Of a DNA stretch of 32,052 nucleotides, positions 6,784 to 13,428 are shown one piece after another. Each line of letters starts with the position of its first letter. The stretch's first letter is position 1. Origin of the DNA: Gemmatimonadota bacterium (GTDB lineage: Bacteria > Gemmatimonadota > Gemmatimonadetes > Longimicrobiales > Gaopeijiaceae); contig JAJDVT010000026.1 in NCBI GenBank assembly GCA_022826005.1, forward strand, positions 1 through 32,052. Direction: 5' to 3'. A program made the translations under genes and the position numbers. Below the pieces are notes generated by a model. The model ran no database searches and was not told the DNA's origin. It worked only from the letters and a program-made list of their open reading frames with translations.

Positions 6784-6839
6784 CGTCCCGAAGGTGCCGC
6801 AGCCTTCGGGACGCTTGGCCCGCCTCACGGTGAGACGGG
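6784..6839 (+). promoter_or_regulatory. Two-hairpin leader followed by a missing gene
   Basis: Stem 1 pairs CGTCCCGAAGG (6784-6794) with CCTTCGGGACG (6803-6813), a perfect 11 bp, loop TGCCGCAG. Stem 2 pairs CCCGCCTCA (6819-6827) with TGAGACGGG (6831-6839). Unlike the others it is not followed by a purine ribosome-binding site and ATG. Confidence 0.65.
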
Positions 6840-6916
6840 CGGTTTCCGGTCCAGATCGAAACTACGACGCGGACCTGCGGGCTTCGCTGATCCGCGCGGC
6901 GGGACTCGAAGCGTAG
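6840..6916 (+). pseudogene. Remnant 3' end of a deleted array gene
   Basis: After a normal two-hairpin leader there is no ribosome-binding site or ATG, only a short open stretch ending in TAG (6914-6916) that encodes ...NYDADLRASLIRAAGLEA and is followed at the usual distance by the next stem 1. The simplest reading is that the 5' part of a gene was deleted, leaving its leader and last 20 or so codons. A 28-codon frame from a GTG at 6830 is formally possible but lacks a ribosome-binding site. Confidence 0.4.
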
Positions 6917-6933
6917 GCACCGGGCGCAACGGT

Positions 6934-6992
6934 GCGCGCCGGGGGTGTCAGAGCCTCCGGCGCGCCTACCGTCTCTCCGCGTTGGAGGACGG
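6934..6992 (+). promoter_or_regulatory. Two-hairpin leader of genes 7024-7304
   Basis: Stem 1 pairs GCGCGCCGG (6934-6942) with CCGGCGCGC (6957-6965), perfect, inner loop TGTCAGAG. Stem 2 pairs CCGTC/CTCC (6969-6978) with GGAGGACGG (6984-6992). AACAGGAGGTAAGG precedes the ATG. Confidence 0.7.
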
Positions 6993-7023
6993 ACTCACCC
7001 CTCTGAACAGGAGGTAAGGGCCA

Positions 7024-7314
7024 ATGTCCGAGAGCAAGGAAGCCTACACCGTGCTCAAGTGGTGGCTCGAAGGGGACACGGACGGGGCCGATCAGATCAT
7101 CGAGGCGCTGGTCCAGCCCAAGCCGACGCCGCGTCTGGTCGCCGCCGACGCCATCGTGACGCTCAACGGGAATGTGATCGCAAAGAGCGAGATGCGGTTC
7201 AGCGAGCACGAGGCCAGAGAGTGCGCGCTGGCCATGGCACGGGCTGCAATCGGCGCGCTCGAACAGGTGCATGGCAAGCAGGGCACCAAGGAGGGTGCGC
7301 ACTATGGGCGTTGA
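7024..7314 (+). CDS. 96-aa protein, unknown function
   Basis: The ATG at 7024 follows AACAGGAGGTAAGGGCCA, the first clear use of the AGGAGG-type start signal in the array. The sequence has an amphipathic N-terminal helix (VLKWWLEGDTDGADQIIEAL), a strand pair (AADAIVTLNGNVIAKSEMRFS) and an Ala-rich helix (ARECALAMARAAIGALEQV). No family is recognised. It overlaps 7304 by 11 bp, so the two are probably coupled. Confidence 0.7.
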   Translation: MSESKEAYTVLKWWLEGDTDGADQIIEALVQPKPTPRLVAADAIVTLNGNVIAKSEMRFSEHEARECALAMARAAIGALEQVHGKQGTKEGAHYGR

Positions 7315-7852
7315 CATCTTCGGAAAGGCGTTCGACGCCGAGTACGAAGCCGACTCGAAGCTGTTCGACGAGATCGGAGCCGAGGCGCACCTGAGCATGC
7401 CGCCCGAGGACCGCCCGTGGCAGCCGGGCAAGCCGGGGCGCTTCTTCCAGACGAGTTGGTGGACGTGGCGTCCGATGGCCGATTTCATCTGCAGGGAGTT
7501 TCCCCGTCTGGCGTCCGGCTGCACCTACTGGCAATCAACCGAAGGGGACGGACTCGGTGCCCGCGCCGCCCGCGAGTTGGGCCGCAAGCTGAAGGCCATG
7601 GTCGAGGACGGCCGGATGGCCGACCTGATCGCGCTCCGCAACGCTGGGCTCGACGCGGTGCCGGATCAGCCCTGCCAGTACTGCCGGGCAACCGGCATGC
7701 GGACGGACATCAAGCCGCATCCGACCGTCTGCAACGCCTGCGGTGGCTCGGGCGCGCTTCGACCGGACGCCACGATCTACAGGTTCAATCTCGACGACAT
7801 GAAGCGGTTCGCCGAGTTCTGCATTCACTCGGGCGGCTTCGAGATTCACTGA
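7304..7852 (+). CDS. 182-aa protein with DnaJ-type Cys pairs
   Basis: The ATG at 7304 sits within the end of 7024. The N-terminal half contains aromatic-rich segments (FFQTSWWTWRPMADFI) and an Ala/Arg helix. Near residues 125-150 are two Cys pairs of the DnaJ zinc-finger style: CQYC...and CNACGGSG, separated by about 18 residues. This suggests one zinc-binding hairpin. A short polar C-terminal domain follows (FNLDDMKRFAEFCIHSGGFEIH). Function unknown; small proteins with a C-x-x-C-G-G-S-G repeat commonly bind protein or nucleic acid. Confidence 0.7.
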   Translation: MGVDIFGKAFDAEYEADSKLFDEIGAEAHLSMPPEDRPWQPGKPGRFFQTSWWTWRPMADFICREFPRLASGCTYWQSTEGDGLGARAARELGRKLKAMVEDGRMADLIALRNAGLDAVPDQPCQYCRATGMRTDIKPHPTVCNACGGSGALRPDATIYRFNLDDMKRFAEFCIHSGGFEIH

Positions 7853-7872
7853 CCGTCACCCCTTCTCCCCCA

Positions 7873-7930
7873 CACCTGTCACGGTTCGCACTGTGGCGGG
7901 TGCTTGGCCCGCTCCCGTTCGGGGATCGGG
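7873..7930 (+). promoter_or_regulatory. Two-hairpin leader of gene 7959
   Basis: Stem 1 pairs CACCTGTCAC (7873-7882) with GTGGCGGGTG (7893-7902, wobbles), loop GGTTCGCACT. Stem 2 pairs CCCG/TCCC (7908-7916) with GGGGATCGGG (7921-7930). ACAGGAGGCAGACG precedes the ATG. Confidence 0.6.
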
Positions 7931-7958
7931 CAGCACTGCCGAATACAGGAGGCAGACG

Positions 7959-8528
7959 ATGGACACAAGCAAGAAGGGGGCGGCAGACACGCTCACCTAC
8001 CGCGACGGGGTGCGCGACGCGCTGAGCGGGATGCACGACTCGCGCGCGAGGGACATGAACGACAGCGACCTGCCGCACGACTATCTGGCGGGCCGCGACA
8101 CGGCCATGGGCGTCCGGCAGATGGCCATTGAGCCGGACGGTCCCGAGAACCTTCGCGAGTACTGGCTCGGATTCGTGACCGCCTTGCGCCGCGAGTACTT
8201 CAACGACATCGACCCGTCCGACTGGTACGACGCCGGTGCGGAGGACGGCATGGTGGCGCTGGAGCGGGTGGAGGCGGGCGGTGTCATCGGCGGCTACACC
8301 GAGAGCGACCGGGGCTATCACTACACGAGCTACCGGGTGGCCGTGTTTTCCGAGGGTGGCCGTCTCTTGCGGACGCTCGGCCGTCACGCCGAGTGGCATG
8401 AAGCGGCGAAGGACCGCGACGCGCTGCGGGCGGTGGGCCGCATCGCCAAGGTCGAAGGCCAGCAGTACGCCTTCCCGCTCGGCGATGGCGGGCCGTCGCG
8501 CAAGTGGGTGGAGATCGAATCACTCTGA
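7959..8528 (+). CDS. 189-aa protein, unknown function
   Basis: The ATG at 7959 follows ACAGGAGGCAGACG. The N-terminal half is helical and charged (YRDGVRDALSGM, NLREYWLGFVTALRREYFNDI). The C-terminal half is predicted beta (YHYTSYRVAVFSEGGRLLRTLGRH). It is acidic and soluble, with no Cys pair and no membrane segment. No family is recognised. Single-gene unit. Confidence 0.7.
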   Translation: MDTSKKGAADTLTYRDGVRDALSGMHDSRARDMNDSDLPHDYLAGRDTAMGVRQMAIEPDGPENLREYWLGFVTALRREYFNDIDPSDWYDAGAEDGMVALERVEAGGVIGGYTESDRGYHYTSYRVAVFSEGGRLLRTLGRHAEWHEAAKDRDALRAVGRIAKVEGQQYAFPLGDGGPSRKWVEIESL

Positions 8529-8532
8529 CCCT

Positions 8533-8590
8533 GACGGGCGGGGCACGGATCGAACCGTCCCCGTCCCATGCGTCTCGCCGGGGTGGCGAG
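8533..8590 (+). promoter_or_regulatory. Two-hairpin leader of gene 8620
   Basis: Stem 1 spans 8533-8565 (GACGGG...GGGGCACGG with CCGTCCCC...), loop ATCGAA. Stem 2 pairs CTCGCC (8574-8579) with GGCGAG (8585-8590). ATCAGGAGGCGAGGAA precedes the ATG. Confidence 0.65.
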
Positions 8591-8619
8591 GCTGTCACTC
8601 CCCATCAGGAGGCGAGGAA

Positions 8620-9294
8620 ATGGCTGACAAGCCACCAAACGATGCGGTCATGATTGCGGACATCCAGAGCCACGGCCGCTACACCATCATGGCGACGCAC
8701 AACGCTCAGGCGGCGTACTTGGAACTGTACGTCAACGACTCGGGCGACGGTCGCGCGGGCGACTTCATGGGGACCATCACCACGAGACCGACGCAAGAGG
8801 ACGCGAAGGATCACGTCGCGACGTGTCTGGAGTTGCTGACGCTTCTCGGCGAGGTGAAGGCCGACCCGAGGCCCGCCGCGCAGTTGGCGGACCTTGGGAT
8901 TCACTGCTTCGGTCGCGCCGGGATCGACCACATCGGGGGCTTTCACTCCCGCTCCCGGCACGGCGAGCCCAACGAGCCGGGCTGGTACTACTTCCAGCCG
9001 GAGCACGGCCAGTGGGCGGGACCGTTCGAGACCGCAGACGCCGCGCACGAGCGGAAGCACGGTCCCGACGGGGACACGGCGCGGCTGGCCGACATTCTCG
9101 AACAGGCCGAGCGCGACCCCGACGCCCGTGTGACCTACGAACTCGAAGAGGACACCGGCCTCAACGAGCGCGAGGACCGGGCCGAGGCGATAGCCGAGGG
9201 CAAGCGCACCGGACGCAGTGTCGTCGCCCATGTCCAGCGGACGACGAGTTATCTCGTCTACGACCACCACAACGATCCCGAGGCCGGGGTATAG
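8620..9294 (+). CDS. 224-aa protein, unknown function
   Basis: The ATG at 8620 follows ATCAGGAGGCGAGGAA; the open frame extends upstream only through the leader and previous gene. The product is polar with several aromatic stretches (GWYYFQPEHGQWAGPFETADAA), a pattern seen in small phage domains that read WYYF...GPF. It continues into a charged helical region (ADILEQAERDPDA...EREDRAEAIAEGK) and a final strand (SYLVYDHH). No family is assigned. Its length makes it one of the larger array proteins. Confidence 0.7.
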   Translation: MADKPPNDAVMIADIQSHGRYTIMATHNAQAAYLELYVNDSGDGRAGDFMGTITTRPTQEDAKDHVATCLELLTLLGEVKADPRPAAQLADLGIHCFGRAGIDHIGGFHSRSRHGEPNEPGWYYFQPEHGQWAGPFETADAAHERKHGPDGDTARLADILEQAERDPDARVTYELEEDTGLNEREDRAEAIAEGKRTGRSVVAHVQRTTSYLVYDHHNDPEAGV

Positions 9295-9305
9295 CCGTCC
9301 CCGAC

Positions 9306-9370
9306 TCTCCCCCCCTTCCCGTTCGGATCACACCGGGCGGGGAGACTGTTCGGCCCCATGGTGGAGGCCG
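9306..9370 (+). promoter_or_regulatory. Two-hairpin leader of gene 9400
   Basis: Stem 1 pairs CTCTCCCC.../CCCG (9306-9321) with CGGG...GGGGAGA (9334-9345), loop containing GGATCACA. Stem 2 pairs CGGCC (9351-9355) with GGCCG (9366-9370). ACGGGAGGCAGAGCCC precedes the ATG. Confidence 0.5.
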
Positions 9371-9399
9371 GAGTCACTGCCAAACGGGAGGCAGAGCCC

Positions 9400-9927
9400 A
9401 TGCAGGAAGGCACCGAAGGGAAGGGCCGCAACGTCACCGCGTATCTTCGCGGCGCGTTCAAGACATTGGAGCGCGAGATCGACGCGAGGGGCAACGAGGT
9501 GGCCGAGCGCGTTCACAGCAAGGCCGGTGAGGCGGCGGTGGACATCATGGAGGACTTGGCCGTCCTGTTCCGCGAGCTGGCCGCCGCCATCGACCGGGGC
9601 GAAGGGCCGGACGCCGTGCTCGCCGTCCGCGACACCATGCGGCAGGTGAGTCCGGTCAAGGCGGCGCAGACGACGAACCTGATACCGCCCTGCACCGACG
9701 CGACCAAGCGGGGACTCGCCCGCCAGATCGGGCGGATGCGGGCAATGCTGGCGCACCAGGACCGCGAAGTCCTCCGGTCGGTCCCGCCCGCGTTTCTCGA
9801 TCAGCACGACCGCGACCTCTGGACGGCGAGAGAGTCCGCCGAGACGCTGACCGACGCCGAAGCCCGAACGCGCCGGTACATCCGCCGCGACCTCAACGCG
9901 CTCGTTCGCGCTTGGGACGCGCTGTAG
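9400..9927 (+). CDS. 175-aa helical protein, unknown function
   Basis: The ATG at 9400 follows CGGGAGGCAGAG. The predicted structure is nearly all helix, strongly charged (TAYLRGAFKTLEREIDARGN, AAVDIMEDLAVLFRELAAAIDRGEG), with a second helical block rich in Arg (TKRGLARQIGRMRAMLAHQDREV). The tail (RRYIRRDLNALVRAWDAL) is amphipathic. A coiled-coil or bundle is likely. No family recognised. Confidence 0.7.
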   Translation: MQEGTEGKGRNVTAYLRGAFKTLEREIDARGNEVAERVHSKAGEAAVDIMEDLAVLFRELAAAIDRGEGPDAVLAVRDTMRQVSPVKAAQTTNLIPPCTDATKRGLARQIGRMRAMLAHQDREVLRSVPPAFLDQHDRDLWTARESAETLTDAEARTRRYIRRDLNALVRAWDAL

Positions 9928-9936
9928 TCCCCCCCA

Positions 9937-9995
9937 ACCGGATCGGGTGGCTGTCACAGGCTCCCGGTCCCATGGGGGACCGAAAGACGGTCCCC
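9937..9995 (+). promoter_or_regulatory. Two-hairpin leader of genes 10022-10360
   Basis: Stem 1 spans 9937-9968 (ACCGG...GGG with CTC...CCGGT, imperfect), loop TGTCACA. Stem 2 pairs GGGGACCG (9975-9982) with CGGTCCCC (9988-9995), perfect. AAAGGGGAGAGACC precedes the ATG. Confidence 0.6.
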
Positions 9996-10021
9996 GGACA
10001 CTGCCGCAAAGGGGAGAGACC

Positions 10022-10363
10022 ATGGCAGACAAGGCGGCGAGGGTGGTCGAGCGCGCAATGCTCGCCCACATCCTCACACACAAGATGTTCGACGGCGACG
10101 AGTTTCGCCGTCAGGTCGCAACGAACCTGACCGCGCACCTTCCGGACATCGAGGACGAGTTGGACCAGATCGGACCCCTGTTGTTCGTGTTGGGGTTCAC
10201 CCACAGCCCGCTCCGCACGACGCTGCACCGGCTGATTCGGGACTTCTGCCGGGACGCGGCACGGGAGATCGTGGACAGGAAGCCCGCCGACGTGCCGGTG
10301 CATGTCCGCCCGGTGCTGCGCTCCATTCAGGACGCCGCGAGCAGGAAGGCGAGGGCATCATGA
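10022..10363 (+). CDS. 113-aa protein, unknown function
   Basis: The ATG at 10022 follows AAAGGGGAGAGACC. It is a helical protein with a hydrophobic centre (IGPLLFVLGFTHSPLRTTLHRLI) that is probably a buried helix rather than a membrane span, given flanking charges and the basic C terminus (SIQDAASRKARAS). No family recognised. Stop and next start overlap as ATGA (10360-10363). Confidence 0.7.
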   Translation: MADKAARVVERAMLAHILTHKMFDGDEFRRQVATNLTAHLPDIEDELDQIGPLLFVLGFTHSPLRTTLHRLIRDFCRDAAREIVDRKPADVPVHVRPVLRSIQDAASRKARAS

Positions 10364-10686
10364 GGGCACTCAAGAGGATTCGGGACTGGATCGCACGGAC
10401 GCTGATCGTGTTCCTCGTGCGCAAGCTGATGATCGACTGGCAACGCCTTCTCAAAGGTCCGAAGGGCGCGGCGCGCGCATGGGTCATCGCAACCGACGAT
10501 GCGCGGTTCGCGAGCATCCTGTCGCTCACGGCTTGGGTGTTCGAGCCGAAGGAGAGCAACCGGGTGTGCATGACGTGCCTTGACCGGCGCATCCGCGAGA
10601 TGCCGAGCAAGCACGAGAAGGGCATCCACGGGCGCTACGTCACCAACGGGCCACCGACGCGCGACCGGGAGCACTGGCGACGCTGA
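10360..10686 (+). CDS. 108-aa basic protein with CxxC
   Basis: Starts at the ATGA overlap with 10022. The N terminus is a basic amphipathic helix with a hydrophobic face (ALKRIRDWIARTLIVFLVRKL), possibly membrane-associating. A single CMTC pair occurs near residue 70 (NRVCMTCLDRRIREM), and the C terminus is again basic (DREHWRR). A partial zinc site or a redox pair could be formed. Function unknown. Confidence 0.65.
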   Translation: MRALKRIRDWIARTLIVFLVRKLMIDWQRLLKGPKGAARAWVIATDDARFASILSLTAWVFEPKESNRVCMTCLDRRIREMPSKHEKGIHGRYVTNGPPTRDREHWRR

Positions 10687-10691
10687 GCGAC

Positions 10692-10745
10692 GGCGGGAGG
10701 GGGATCGCACCCCTTCCCGCCCATGGGAGACCGAGAGCCGGTCTC
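10692..10745 (+). promoter_or_regulatory. Two-hairpin leader of gene 10770
   Basis: Stem 1 pairs GGCGGGAGGGG (10692-10702) with CCCCTTCCCGCC (10710-10721), loop GATCGCA. Stem 2 pairs GAGACCG (10727-10733) with CGGTCTC (10739-10745), perfect. AACAGGGGGAAACCT precedes the ATG. Confidence 0.7.
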
Positions 10746-10769
10746 TGGAACGCCAACAGGGGGAAACCT

Positions 10770-11453
10770 ATGGCGAAATCGACGAAGGAGGTACTGCGAC
10801 TCACCGTGTTCAGGCGTCACATTCTTGTGGCGTTGCTTGCCGTGAGCATGGACCCGGCCCGGCCGTTGCTCAACAGCATCTGCTTCCGGCCGGAGGATCC
10901 CGCCGCAAAGGAGCGCGGCAACCTGCGCACCATCGCGTCCAACGGCCACAAGTTGGTCAGCATGATCGGCGGCACATGGGAGGGCGAGTGGCCGACCGAC
11001 CGCTTCAAGCGCGACGCGGTGATCCCGTCGGACCTGTTCAGCCGGAAGCGAGCAAAGAAGGTGCTCGACACGTCGGTCACGGTCCAATGCTTCGAGGACG
11101 GCAGCGTACATGTGCTCGACAGCGCGGCGGGCCATCAGGCGGTAGGCTGCGACCCGGCCAGCACTGGCGGATGCTTCCGGCGCTATCCGAACGTGGACGA
11201 TGTGCTCAGGCGCTATCGGCACTACGCGGTCGCCAAGACGGCAATCGGGCTGAACGCCACCTATCTCGAAGAGATGGGGCGTGTGGGCAGCATCTTCCAG
11301 AACCACGGGAACAACCGCTTGGCCGTGACGCTGCGGCAACGGAACCTGACGCCGAAGGAGAGGCGGGCAACTTGGGCTCCGGTGCTCGACGCGAGCGCCG
11401 AGGCTGCGGGACGGTCGCTCGACTTGCTGGTGATGGGACTGCGCCCTGCGTAG
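10770..11453 (+). CDS. Two-domain sliding-clamp (DnaN)-like protein
   Basis: 227 aa; the ATG at 10770 follows AACAGGGGGAAACC. Several segments match the bacterial polymerase III beta clamp in the right order: LLNSICFRPED then NLRTIASNGHKL near residues 50-60 (the clamp's LR-VATDGHRL strand and helix), VIPSDLF near residue 88, a GCFRRYPNVDDVL block like the clamp's G-x-FPDY-xxVL, GLNATYLEEM near residue 160 (clamp F-N-xxYLxD), and a C-terminal SLDLLVMGLRP resembling the clamp's YLVMPLRL end. Canonical clamps have three such domains and about 370 residues, so domain I is absent. It may be an element-encoded processivity factor or a decoy for host clamp partners. It is a single-gene unit. Confidence 0.7.
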   Translation: MAKSTKEVLRLTVFRRHILVALLAVSMDPARPLLNSICFRPEDPAAKERGNLRTIASNGHKLVSMIGGTWEGEWPTDRFKRDAVIPSDLFSRKRAKKVLDTSVTVQCFEDGSVHVLDSAAGHQAVGCDPASTGGCFRRYPNVDDVLRRYRHYAVAKTAIGLNATYLEEMGRVGSIFQNHGNNRLAVTLRQRNLTPKERRATWAPVLDASAEAAGRSLDLLVMGLRPA

Positions 11454-11460
11454 GGAAGAT

Positions 11461-11520
11461 CGGCCGGGAGGTCTCAACGCCTCCCGGCCGCCTGTGGGGG
11501 GAACGGATCGGCCGTTCCCC
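11461..11520 (+). promoter_or_regulatory. Two-hairpin leader of genes 11551-12000
   Basis: Stem 1 pairs CGGCCGGGAGG (11461-11471) with CCTCCCGGCCG (11480-11490), a perfect 11 bp, loop TCTCAACG. Stem 2 pairs GGGGAACGG (11498-11506) with CCGTTCCCC (11512-11520), a perfect 9 bp. AAAAGGGGGAGGAATCC precedes the ATG. This is the clearest example of the series. Confidence 0.75.
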
Positions 11521-11550
11521 GTCCCATTTCCTCAAAAGGGGGAGGAATCC

Positions 11551-12000
11551 ATGAGCGACGAGTTGTATGGTCCAGACGACGGGCCGGGCAAATGGGTGTG
11601 CGGCCATTGCGGCAGCGACAAGCTGACCTTCGAGGGCGACGGCACCTGGAACACCGAGACGCAGCAGATGGACTTCGAGGAAGCGTGCGAGAAGCCGTTC
11701 TGCCAACAGTGCGAGGGACGCGAATGGGCAACGTTCGTGCCGCTCCCGCCCAAGCGCGGCGAGCCGCAGCTCTCCCGCGACTACTACGGCGACCTGTTCA
11801 TCGTCATTGACGACGACGGCGAGCCGGTCAGCCCGTACTACCTGCGGTTGAAGCGGGCGCGGGAGTGGCGCGAGGACTACGGCGGCAAGGCCGAGTTGTA
11901 CCGGATCGTGAAGGTCGCGTTCAAGGCGTTGCCGCGCGACGATGGCGAGCCGGACGAGATCGTGGACGACCCGCTGGCATCGCGCCGGGAGGACGACTGA
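11551..12000 (+). CDS. 149-aa zinc-ribbon-like protein
   Basis: The ATG at 11551 follows AAAAGGGGGAGGAATCC. The N-terminal 60 residues contain two Cys pairs: CGHC near residue 17 and CQQC near residue 53, with an extra Cys near 47. This is a plausible treble-clef or ribbon zinc site. The C-terminal domain alternates strands and helices (DYYGDLFIVIDDDGEPVSPYYLRL, AELYRIVKVAFKAL) and ends in an acidic tail. Function unknown. The stop shares one base with the next start (TGATG). Confidence 0.7.
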   Translation: MSDELYGPDDGPGKWVCGHCGSDKLTFEGDGTWNTETQQMDFEEACEKPFCQQCEGREWATFVPLPPKRGEPQLSRDYYGDLFIVIDDDGEPVSPYYLRLKRAREWREDYGGKAELYRIVKVAFKALPRDDGEPDEIVDDPLASRREDD

Positions 12001-12287
12001 TGGCGAAGCGCAAGCCGAAGGCGAAGAAGGAAGCCACGCGCAAGACGGGCGACCGTCTCGACGGCTGGAACCCGAAGACGGGTGGTGTGCTGAAAGGCAC
12101 GAAGTTCGCGAAGCCTCCGTGTCCAATCGGTTCCCACGGCTTCCACCAGTACGTCCGCGACCGTGAGCAAGAGACGCGGCGCTGCATGGTGTGGGTCTGC
12201 CGTCTGTGCGACCGGACTCTCACCGTCAACCGCAAGACCGGCAACGTCCGCGAGAAGACGACCGACGCCGCACCCATCCCGGCGTGA
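12000..12287 (+). CDS. 95-aa basic Cys/His protein
   Basis: The start ATG at 12000 overlaps the previous stop (TGATG). The N terminus is Lys-rich (AKRKPKAKKEATRKTGDR), followed by Cys and His residues in PPCPIGSHGFHQY and a CRLC pair near residue 68, then a strand (TLTVNRKTGNV). A zinc site built from Cys, His, Cys, Cys is possible, together with nucleic-acid binding by the basic tail. No family recognised. Confidence 0.65.
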   Translation: MAKRKPKAKKEATRKTGDRLDGWNPKTGGVLKGTKFAKPPCPIGSHGFHQYVRDREQETRRCMVWVCRLCDRTLTVNRKTGNVREKTTDAAPIPA

Positions 12288-12329
12288 CGACGCCTGGCGG
12301 ACTTCTTGACCAACACCCGCACAGCCCAC

Positions 12330-12361
12330 GGCGGCAGGGGCTCGACCCCCCTGTCGTCGCC
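12330..12361 (+). promoter_or_regulatory. Leader of gene 12400 (stem 1 only)
   Basis: GGCGGCAGGGG (12330-12340) pairs with the CCCCTGTCGTCGCC segment ending at 12361, loop CTCGAC. No clear stem 2. The spacer from the previous stop is longer than usual (about 40 nt). ACAGGAGGACCACC precedes the GTG start. Confidence 0.55.
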
Positions 12362-12399
12362 TCCGCAGTTCCGTTTCCCATCAGGACAGGAGGACCACC

Positions 12400-12792
12400 G
12401 TGGTACACCCACCGATCAGGAACCGACTCGGGCAGATCGTCATCACCAAGAAGGAATGGCAAAGGCTGCTCGACAACGCGAAGGGCCGGAACAAGGACGG
12501 CCACGACCCGAAGCCCGTCGTCAAGATGTTCGGCGGATCCGCCGGCACTTGGCTGTTCAGCGAGGCGAGGGTCTACGGAGACGACATTGAGATGTTCGGG
12601 CTGTGCGACCCCGGCTTGGGCTTCCCTGAGCTTGGCTACGCATCGCTCAACGAGCTGCTGTCGATCCGGTTCAAGCCGTTCGGTCTGCCGATCGAGCGCG
12701 ACAAGTTCTGGAAGGCACAGGGCACGCTTCGCCAGTACGCGGATGCCGCCCACACCGCCCGGCGCATCGTGAGCATCCCTGACGCCGCATAG
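12400..12792 (+). CDS. DUF2958-like protein
   Basis: 130 aa; the GTG at 12400 is chosen because it is placed 7 nt after AGGAGGACC and no in-frame ATG follows before the conserved region. The core VVKMFGGSAGTWLFSEA...MFGLCDPGLGFPELGYASLNEL corresponds to the DUF2958 signature (K-F-x-P...TWY-x-E ... G-L-x-G...ELGY-x-SL-x-EL). DUF2958 proteins are typical of conjugative plasmids and other mobile elements; their biochemical role is not established. This supports a mobile origin for the array. Confidence 0.75.
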   Translation: MVHPPIRNRLGQIVITKKEWQRLLDNAKGRNKDGHDPKPVVKMFGGSAGTWLFSEARVYGDDIEMFGLCDPGLGFPELGYASLNELLSIRFKPFGLPIERDKFWKAQGTLRQYADAAHTARRIVSIPDAA

Positions 12793-12803
12793 GCGTCCTC
12801 CCC

Positions 12804-12866
12804 CCGGATCGGGGCGGGTCAAGCCGCTCCGGTCCCGTTGTTTTCTCCGCCAGGCGGGCGGGAAAC
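12804..12866 (+). promoter_or_regulatory. Two-hairpin leader of gene 12894
   Basis: Stem 1 pairs CCGGATCGGGGCGG (12804-12817) with CCGCTCCGGTCC (12824-12835), small bulge, loop GTCAAG. Stem 2 pairs GTTTTCTCCGCC (12840-12851) with GGCGGGCGGGAAAC (12853-12866). ACAGGAGGCAGGAAC precedes the ATG. Confidence 0.65.
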
Positions 12867-12893
12867 GTCACTTCCCCAACAGGAGGCAGGAAC

Positions 12894-13331
12894 ATGCTTG
12901 AGTACGAAGTGAGCGCCGGCGGACTGAACGGCAAGCTCATGCGCCACGAAACCCCGAGCCGCGAGAACGCGATCGAGGCCGCCAAGGCGTGGAGGGCCGC
13001 TGGCCTCCACAGCGTCCGTGTCATCGGTTGGGACGGTGACTCATGGACGAGCGTGGATTGGTGGAAGGAGGCGAAGGGCGGCAAGCCGATTCCGCCGCCG
13101 AAGAGCGATGAGCGCGTCCGCATCATCGTGTTCTCCGGCGACCACCGACACGACGAAGCCGTGCATATCGAGAACGCCAGAGAGTGGGCCGCGAATCAAC
13201 TCGCCGAGAACGGTGAGATCGAAGTGCCCGCCGACGGCGACCCCGATCCGTCACAGGTGGACGACGCCACCGTGGTCCAGATGCTCGGCGCCAGCATTGG
13301 CTCGAACCTCGACTACGACAAGCTCAGGTGA
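12894..13331 (+). CDS. 145-aa protein, unknown function
   Basis: The ATG at 12894 follows ACAGGAGGCAGGAAC. The N-terminal 55 residues have a beta-alpha-beta feel (YEVSAGGLNGKLMRHETPSR then a helix ENAIEAAKAWRAAG then HSVRVIGWDGDSW), reminiscent of small double-psi or ferredoxin-like modules. The second half starts with another strand (ERVRIIVFSGDHRHDE) and an Ala/Glu helix, ending in an acidic segment. No family recognised. Confidence 0.7.
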   Translation: MLEYEVSAGGLNGKLMRHETPSRENAIEAAKAWRAAGLHSVRVIGWDGDSWTSVDWWKEAKGGKPIPPPKSDERVRIIVFSGDHRHDEAVHIENAREWAANQLAENGEIEVPADGDPDPSQVDDATVVQMLGASIGSNLDYDKLR

Positions 13332-13344
13332 GCCCCCCCTTCTC

Positions 13345-13374
13345 CACCGGAACGCCGTCGAAGGCGTCCCGGTG
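13345..13374 (+). promoter_or_regulatory. Leader of gene 13429
   Basis: Stem 1 pairs CACCGGAACGCC (13345-13356) with GGCGTCCCGGTG (13363-13374), one mismatch, loop GTCGAA. A weak stem 2 (GGTCTC with GAGGCC, about 13383-13400) may follow. ACAGGAGGCTGTAGCC precedes the ATG. Confidence 0.65.
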
Positions 13375-13428
13375 CATTGTCGGTCTCATGCGGAGGCCAA
13401 TCACACTCCATACAGGAGGCTGTAGCCT

